DNA from: an uncultured Bacteroidales bacterium
Lineage (GTDB): Bacteria; Bacteroidota; Bacteroidia; Bacteroidales; Paludibacteraceae
Reading direction: 5' to 3'
Assembly (NCBI GenBank): GCA_937901225.1
Contig: CALCGX010000098.1
Location: forward strand, 1-9,619
DNA: 9,619 bases
Within the stretch, counting starts at the first letter, position 1. Each line of letters starts with the position of its first letter. Positions 6,492 to 9,619 of the stretch are shown in pieces. Below the pieces are notes generated by a model. It saw only the letters and a program-made list of their open reading frames with translations. It did not search any database and was not told the origin of the DNA. The position numbers and the translations under genes are program-made.

Positions 6492-6704
6492 TTACCTAAG
6501 GTACGCGTATGCGCACGCGCATATACGCAAAAGGTGTACCAAATAGGCACAAGGAGGATAATCTATATCCCGTAGGGCATCTATCGTTGCTGTGTTCCGA
6601 AGATGATTAGAAATTTGCGAGATTTCAATACACCAGAACAGAGCGCTAATAAACGCCTTTTTTAATATGTCTGCAAAATCAGTTAATAGATAATATTTCC
6701 CCAT
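6492..6704 (-). CDS. Possible 70-aa small protein, unrecognised
   Basis: The ORF starts at MGKYYLLTDF, only about 12 nt after the start predicted from the promoter at 6723-6754, and ends in two consecutive TAA codons. The body (DILKKAFISALFWCIEISQI, then LRNTATIDALRDIDYPPCAY) has a mixed composition compatible with a real protein, with a possible amphipathic helix at about 13-32. The last 11 codons (RICACAYAYLR) come from the alternating purine-pyrimidine tract at 6501-6528 and may be a repeat-derived tail. I recognise no family. A longer frame reaching back to 6893 would read through the promoter and the 7-bp repeats and is not credible. Alternatively the whole 6369-6716 transcript is a non-coding RNA of about 345 nt. 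Confidence 0.35.
   Translation of the reverse strand: MGKYYLLTDFADILKKAFISALFWCIEISQISNHLRNTATIDALRDIDYPPCAYLVHLLRICACAYAYLR
6501..6528. other. 28-nt perfectly alternating purine-pyrimidine tract (Z-DNA-prone, near-palindromic)
   Basis: Every base from 6501 to 6528 alternates purine and pyrimidine, mostly CG, CA and TA steps. The tract is also a near-palindrome (GCGTATGCGC, AC, GCGCATATACGC with a 2-base bulge), and GGTAC (6500-6504) with GTACC (6536-6540) forms an outer inverted repeat. It could adopt Z-DNA or a cruciform, and a hairpin in RNA. Confidence 0.7.
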
Positions 6705-6722
6705 TAATCTGAAATTACCCTG

Positions 6723-6754
6723 CAAAGGTACGGAAAAATTTGCAAGTGTGCAAA
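6723..6754 (-). promoter_or_regulatory. Bacteroidota-type promoter, minus strand
   Basis: Minus-strand TTTG at 6754-6751, a 20-nt spacer and TACCTTTG at 6730-6723 fit the -33/-7 consensus. Transcription would start near 6716, about 12 nt before the ATG of the 70-aa ORF, and could run to the terminator at 6369 or into the DUF3267 gene. A perfect 11-bp inverted repeat fills the spacer. Confidence 0.65.
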
Positions 6755-6759
6755 TTTTT
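6734..6759. repeat. Perfect 11-bp inverted repeat with 4-nt loop in the promoter
   Basis: Arms AAAAATTTGCA (6734-6744) and TGCAAATTTTT (6749-6759) with loop AGTG lie in the spacer and over the -33 box of the minus-strand promoter. It resembles the dyad at 2116-2160 in having TTTGCA/TGCAAA at its core and a promoter underneath. Confidence 0.65.
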
Positions 6760-6761
6760 AA

Positions 6762-6789
6762 GGTGAAAAGTGAAAACTGAAAGGTGAAA
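6762..6789. repeat. 7-bp tandem repeat, four units (NNTGAAA)
   Basis: GGTGAAA, AGTGAAA, ACTGAAA, GGTGAAA follow each other without gaps. Unit length and copy number equal those of the AACTGTC array inside mnmA, although the unit sequence differs. Confidence 0.7.
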
Positions 6790-6827
6790 GCTTGCAGTAG
6801 TAGCGGGAAGATACAGGGAAAGTATTG

Positions 6828-6872
6828 GATGGTAATAGCGTGGTAACGAGGTGGTATCGGAGTGGTAACGAG
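6828..6872. repeat. About 11-bp tandem repeat, four degenerate units (GTGGTAACGAG)
   Basis: A 12-bp degenerate first unit (GATGGTAATAGC, 6828-6839) is followed by GTGGTAACGAG (6840-6850), GTGGTATCGGA (6851-6861) and GTGGTAACGAG (6862-6872). The repeats account for an apparent plus-strand ORF here, which is not credible as a gene. Confidence 0.65.
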
Positions 6873-6941
6873 AAAGAAAGCGGAAAGAAACAAGTAGAAG
6901 GCAGGGGAAAGATAGGGTGTTCTCAGGTTAACAACCCAATT

Positions 6942-6996
6942 ATCCTACGTATATCTTACGTATATGTTACGTATATCCTACGTATATGGTATGTAA
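6942..6996. repeat. 11-bp tandem repeat, five units (ATCCTACGTAT)
   Basis: ATCCTACGTAT, ATCTTACGTAT, ATGTTACGTAT, ATCCTACGTAT and a diverged ATGGTATGTAA lie head to tail. Each unit but the last centres on the palindrome TACGTA, so identical sites recur about once per helical turn on one face of the DNA. The array lies in the 512-bp spacer between the 70-aa ORF and the regulator gene. Confidence 0.8.
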
Positions 6997-7079
6997 TTGA
7001 CAGCGGAAAAGACAAGGTTTATCCTACACAACACTTTAACACTATCACACTATAACATAAAAAAAGAGTCGAAACAACT

Positions 7080-7118
7080 AAAATCGCGTTGAAAGTTCAC
7101 TTTCCGCGATTTTTTTTT
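7080..7118 (+). terminator. Rho-independent terminator, plus strand, without an obvious upstream gene
   Basis: AAAATCGCG (7080-7088) pairs with CGCGATTTT (7105-7113), and GAAAG (7091-7095) pairs with CTTTC (7100-7104) inside it, around a TTCA loop, with one TT bulge. The T-run continues to 7118. No plus-strand gene precedes it within several kilobases, so it either ends an unannotated RNA or insulates the next promoter, whose -33 box lies in the T-run. Confidence 0.7.
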
Positions 7119-7147
7119 GCGTATGTGCATTTTTTGTTGTACCTTTG
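7116..7147 (+). promoter_or_regulatory. Promoter of the regulator-lptE operon
   Basis: TTTG (7116-7119), 20-nt spacer and TACCTTTG (7140-7147) match the Bacteroidota consensus. Transcription should start near 7153, leaving a leader of about 64 nt before the ATG at 7217. Confidence 0.65.
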
Positions 7148-7164
7148 TCTGCCATTTTGGCAGA
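7148..7164 (+). promoter_or_regulatory. Perfect 6-bp dyad at the predicted transcription start
   Basis: TCTGCC (7148-7153) and GGCAGA (7159-7164) flank ATTTT immediately after the -7 element. It could be an operator at the start site or a 5'-end mRNA hairpin. No matching regulator can be named. Confidence 0.45.
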
Positions 7165-7216
7165 TTACACACCATTAAACGATCAAACCTGGATACTTTG
7201 AAACATTTAATTCAAT

Positions 7217-8416
7217 ATGGAACAAAAAGACCTACAGCGAATAAAACAGCAATTTAGCATTATCGGAAATAATGCACAACTCAATCGCGGAATAGAAATA
7301 GCAGTACAAGTGGCACTCACCGACCTGAGTGTGCTCATCACGGGAGAAAGTGGAGTGGGAAAAGAACATTTCCCTAAAATCATTCACCAATACTCTGCAC
7401 GCAAACATGGACCATACTTTGCCGTGAACTGCGGCGCCATACCCGAAGGCACCATTGACAGCGAACTCTTTGGACACGAGAAAGGAGCATTTACCGACGC
7501 CAAAAGCGAACGAAAAGGTTACTTCGAGATTGCAGATGGTGGCACACTCTTTCTAGACGAAGTGGGCGAATTACCACTATCTACTCAAGCACGATTATTG
7601 CGCGTACTGGAGACTGGGGAGTTTATTCGCATGGGTAGCTCGCACGTGCAAAAGACCAACGTGCGCGTGGTCGCTGCCACCAACCTGAATATACCCAAAG
7701 CTATCGAAGAAGGACGCTTCCGCGAAGACCTCTACTACCGATTGAACACGGTGGAAATTAAAGTACCTGCGCTGCGCGAGCGAAAAGAGGATATACCGCT
7801 GCTATTTAGAAAGTTCGTTGTGGATTTCGCAGAGCGATATCGCATGCCTGCTATTCGATTAACCGATGAGGCAACCGACATGCTCAAATCCTACTACTGG
7901 CAAGGCAATGTGCGCCAGCTCAAGAACGTGGCGGAGCAGATCAGCATCATCGAACAACGCAGAGAAATCACACCCGATATATTAGCACATTATTTGCCTG
8001 CTCATCAGATGCACCGCGGCTTGGCAGTCGTGGGACACGCACAACAAGAGATGTCCATGGAGGAGCGCACCATGTTGTACAACATGATGGGAGCAATGAA
8101 GCGGGAAATCAACATGCTGAAAGAGCAAGTGGAACTGCTGCTCAAGAACAACGACCCTCGAACGCCAATAGGAGAAGAGATCGTAGCATGGGAACAAGGG
8201 CAAGTATTAGCACCCACAGATGAGATGGTAGAGCCCGAGATGGCACAAGAGGTGACCATCGTAGCACCCGCAAAAGAACTCAAACTGAGCGACTTGGAAC
8301 GCGAGACCATTCGACAAGCATTAGAGCGCAACGGAGGCAATCGCAAAGCCGCTGCAGCTGAACTAGGACTGAGCGAACGCACTTTATATAGAAAAATAAA
8401 AGAGTACGAGTTATGA
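7217..8416 (+). CDS. Sigma54-type AAA+ transcriptional activator with Fis-type HTH, no receiver domain
   Basis: A 399-aa protein that begins almost directly with the AAA+ domain, without a response-regulator receiver domain. Landmarks: Walker A GESGVGKE at 43-50, GAFTDA at 90-95 where the family has GAFTGA, Walker B GGTLFLDE at 108-115, sensor and arginine-finger region at about 150-175, WQGNVRQLKN at 228-237, a helical, probably coiled-coil linker at about 280-312, and a Fis-type helix-turn-helix at about 360-397 (GGNRKAAAAELGLSERTLYR). The GAFTGA loop contacts sigma54, so the Gly-to-Asp change at residue 94 is notable. The lptE gene overlaps its stop by ATGA; a sigma54-type regulator next to lptE is, from memory, common in Bacteroidota. 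Signal input and target promoters are unknown. Its own promoter is of housekeeping type. Confidence 0.92.
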   Translation: MEQKDLQRIKQQFSIIGNNAQLNRGIEIAVQVALTDLSVLITGESGVGKEHFPKIIHQYSARKHGPYFAVNCGAIPEGTIDSELFGHEKGAFTDAKSERKGYFEIADGGTLFLDEVGELPLSTQARLLRVLETGEFIRMGSSHVQKTNVRVVAATNLNIPKAIEEGRFREDLYYRLNTVEIKVPALRERKEDIPLLFRKFVVDFAERYRMPAIRLTDEATDMLKSYYWQGNVRQLKNVAEQISIIEQRREITPDILAHYLPAHQMHRGLAVVGHAQQEMSMEERTMLYNMMGAMKREINMLKEQVELLLKNNDPRTPIGEEIVAWEQGQVLAPTDEMVEPEMAQEVTIVAPAKELKLSDLERETIRQALERNGGNRKAAAAELGLSERTLYRKIKEYEL

Positions 8417-8913
8417 GAAAAATAGTATTATTGCTGTGCATGGGATTGCTCAACGCCTGCGTAATCTCATATAAATTTAATGGTGCTTCGATTGATTACT
8501 CTACAACCAAAACCATTTCGATTGCTGATTTTCCAAATGTGGCAGCCCTGGTATATGCCCCACTATCGAATAACCTATCAGACGGAATACGAGACCTCTT
8601 TCAACGTCAGACACGACTGGAACAAGTACGACGAGGTGGTAATCTGGAGATTGAAGGCGAAATCACAGGATATGCACTCACACCTATGGCGGTATCCGCA
8701 GATAGCTATGCCGCAGAAACCAAATTAACGATTACCGTGAAAGTGCGATTTACCAACAACGTGGCACCTGAAGAGAGCTTTGAGAAAACCTATACGGCAT
8801 ACCAGACATTCGACTCGTCGCAAATGCTCAATGACGTGCAAGACGACTTATGCACTACCATGATTGCAGAAATAGCCGACCAAATATACAACGATACCGT
8901 TGCTAAATGGTAA
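8413..8913 (+). CDS. lptE: LptE-family LPS-assembly lipoprotein
   Basis: A 166-aa protein with signal peptide MRKIVLLLCMGLLNAC (lipobox LNAC, C16 as lipid anchor). The mature part has the features of Bacteroidota LptE: YKFNGASIDYSTTKTISIADF near the start, NLSDGIRDLFQRQTRL, LEIEGEITGYALTP, a beta strand TKLTITVKVRFTN and a C-terminal helix ending IADQIYNDTVAKW. LptE plugs the LptD barrel in the outer membrane and helps deliver lipopolysaccharide to the surface. Its ATG overlaps the regulator stop (8413-8416), indicating translational coupling. In related genomes secG often follows, but here a strong terminator and a convergent transporter gene follow instead. Confidence 0.85.
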   Translation: MRKIVLLLCMGLLNACVISYKFNGASIDYSTTKTISIADFPNVAALVYAPLSNNLSDGIRDLFQRQTRLEQVRRGGNLEIEGEITGYALTPMAVSADSYAAETKLTITVKVRFTNNVAPEESFEKTYTAYQTFDSSQMLNDVQDDLCTTMIAEIADQIYNDTVAKW

Positions 8914-8920
8914 AACTCTT

Positions 8921-8952
8921 CCCCCAATCAAGCTGATTGGGGGCTATTTTTT
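8921..8952 (+). terminator. Rho-independent terminator after lptE (partly bidirectional)
   Basis: CCCCCAATC (8921-8929), loop AAGCT, GATTGGGGG (8935-8943) form a perfect 9-bp stem; CTA and six T (8947-8952) follow. The stem ends at the stop codon of the convergent permease gene. On the minus strand only AAGAGTTTT follows, so it is weaker in that direction. Confidence 0.85.
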
Positions 8953-9619
8953 CTTCAGGATAATCCACAATATAATGGGTGCACCAAAGAGAGCACTCAT
9001 AGTGGAGATAGGTAGAGAATAGGTGCCGAGATTACAGAGCACATCGCATATTAGCAAGATATTAGCACCGATAAGCAAAGAAGCAGGCACGGTCAGACGA
9101 TGGTTGCTAGTAGCCAACACACCTCGTGCGATATGAGGCACTGCCACACCAATAAAAGCTATTGGACCACAGAAGGCTGTTACGCTACCCGCCAACAAAC
9201 ATGATGCCACTACCATCATCCAACGAGTGCGTTCTACATGGATACCCAAACCACGAGCATAATCTTCGCCAAGCAACAAACCGTTGAGCGGTTTGATGAG
9301 GATTAGCACAAGAATAAAGGCCAGCAGCACACCGATGGCTAATGCAGGAAGTTCCTTCCAACCAACACCATTAAGACTGCCTAACGTCCAGACAATAAAT
9401 AGCTTCAGCGAATCAGGATTGGCAAAGTTCTGAATCATATTCACCAACGCGCCAGCGATATTCCCCACCATCATACCCACAATCAGCAAGGTCACATTGC
9501 TACGTATGCGCTTGGCTATCATCATCACAAGAAGCATCACCAAGATACTGCCTACAATAGCTGCGCCACTGATTAGACCACTACTACCTAATGCTACACC
9601 ACACATGGTCACCAATGCT
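8944..9619 (-). CDS. FecCD/BtuC-type ABC importer permease, C-terminal part (5' end outside window)
   Basis: The C-terminal 225 or so residues of an inner-membrane permease of the iron-siderophore, heme and cobalamin import family. Hydrophobic segments alternate with short loops throughout. Family landmarks: GVALGSSGLISGA near the window edge, WTLGSLNGVGWKEL, LGEDYARGLGI (coupling region for the ATPase), the signature CGPIAFIGVAVPHIAR, and a closing GAPIILWIILKKK. The frame stays open to base 9619, so the start is outside; a TTG at 9615 is not a credible start because the family has about 100 further residues. The substrate cannot be told from the permease; the binding protein and ATPase are presumably nearby, beyond the window. 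Confidence 0.92.
   Translation of the reverse strand, partial: ALVTMCGVALGSSGLISGAAIVGSILVMLLVMMIAKRIRSNVTLLIVGMMVGNIAGALVNMIQNFANPDSLKLFIVWTLGSLNGVGWKELPALAIGVLLAFILVLILIKPLNGLLLGEDYARGLGIHVERTRWMMVVASCLLAGSVTAFCGPIAFIGVAVPHIARGVLATSNHRLTVPASLLIGANILLICDVLCNLGTYSLPISTMSALFGAPIILWIILKKK

Noticed and set aside
6369..6716. tmRNA, 6S, SRP RNA or RNase P RNA
   Set aside because: No CCA-type tRNA-like end, no SRP tetraloop core and no conserved RNase P segments visible; only generic hairpins.
6705..6893. Longer version of the 70-aa ORF from the Met at 6893
   Set aside because: It would run through the promoter, inverted repeat and 7-bp repeats; the predicted transcription start is near 6716.
6828..6996. 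CRISPR array
   Set aside because: Units are 11 bp and contiguous, without unique spacers; no cas genes.
6825..7055. Plus-strand 76-codon ORF
   Set aside because: It is built largely from the two 11-bp repeat arrays and shows repetitive residues (SYVYVTYILRIWYV); no promoter or family resemblance.
7148..7175. Sigma54 (GG-N10-GC) promoter before the regulator gene
   Set aside because: The GG at 7159-7160 has no GC at the required spacing; the TTTG/TAnnTTTG promoter explains the region better.
8005..8382. Minus-strand 125-codon ORF opposite the sigma54-type regulator
   Set aside because: Shadow of the coiled-coil and HTH coding region; low-complexity Ser-rich product, no own signals.

Overview
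The window looks like chromosomal DNA of a Bacteroidales bacterium (phylum Bacteroidota). The support is the promoter style (TTTG, about 18-20 nt, TAnnTTTG), A-rich leaders instead of strong Shine-Dalgarno sites, Bacteroidota-type exported lipoproteins with lipocalin-like folds, and the pairing of a sigma54-type AAA+ regulator with an LptE-family lipoprotein. Genus cannot be fixed from sequence alone.

Layout, left to right. (1) 2-445, plus: the 3' part of mnmA (tRNA 2-thiouridylase), with a loop enlarged by a 7-bp tandem repeat. (2) 435-2069, minus: a PrsW-type intramembrane protease followed by a membrane-anchored SPFH/band-7 protein, probably one operon driven by a promoter at 2100-2129. 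(3) 2207-5595, minus: five tightly packed genes for exported proteins. These are a two-domain lipoprotein, a small lipocalin-like lipoprotein, a secreted protein of unknown role, a second lipocalin-like lipoprotein and a small outer-membrane beta-barrel. A DUF3267 membrane zincin (5656-6318) lies 60 bp upstream and may belong to the same transcript. (4) 6319-7216: a regulatory and repeat-rich stretch. It holds a possible 70-aa ORF with its own minus-strand promoter, a structured RNA region ending in a terminator, a 28-nt alternating purine-pyrimidine tract, arrays of 7-bp and 11-bp repeats, an orphan plus-strand terminator and the promoter of the next operon. (5) 7217-8913, plus: sigma54-type regulator and lptE, overlapping by ATGA and ending at a strong terminator. 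(6) 8944-9619, minus: the C-terminal part of a FecCD/BtuC-type ABC importer permease.

How it may fit together: mnmA, the regulator-lptE pair and the FecCD permease are familiar chromosomal genes. The minus-strand block between them is accessory-like and entirely about the cell envelope: two polytopic membrane proteases, an SPFH scaffold, three lipoproteins, one secreted protein and one outer-membrane barrel. No named system matches this set as far as I recognise. The five-gene exported cluster and the structured RNA/terminator region just upstream of the DUF3267 gene are the best candidates for something undescribed; their function is not readable from sequence.
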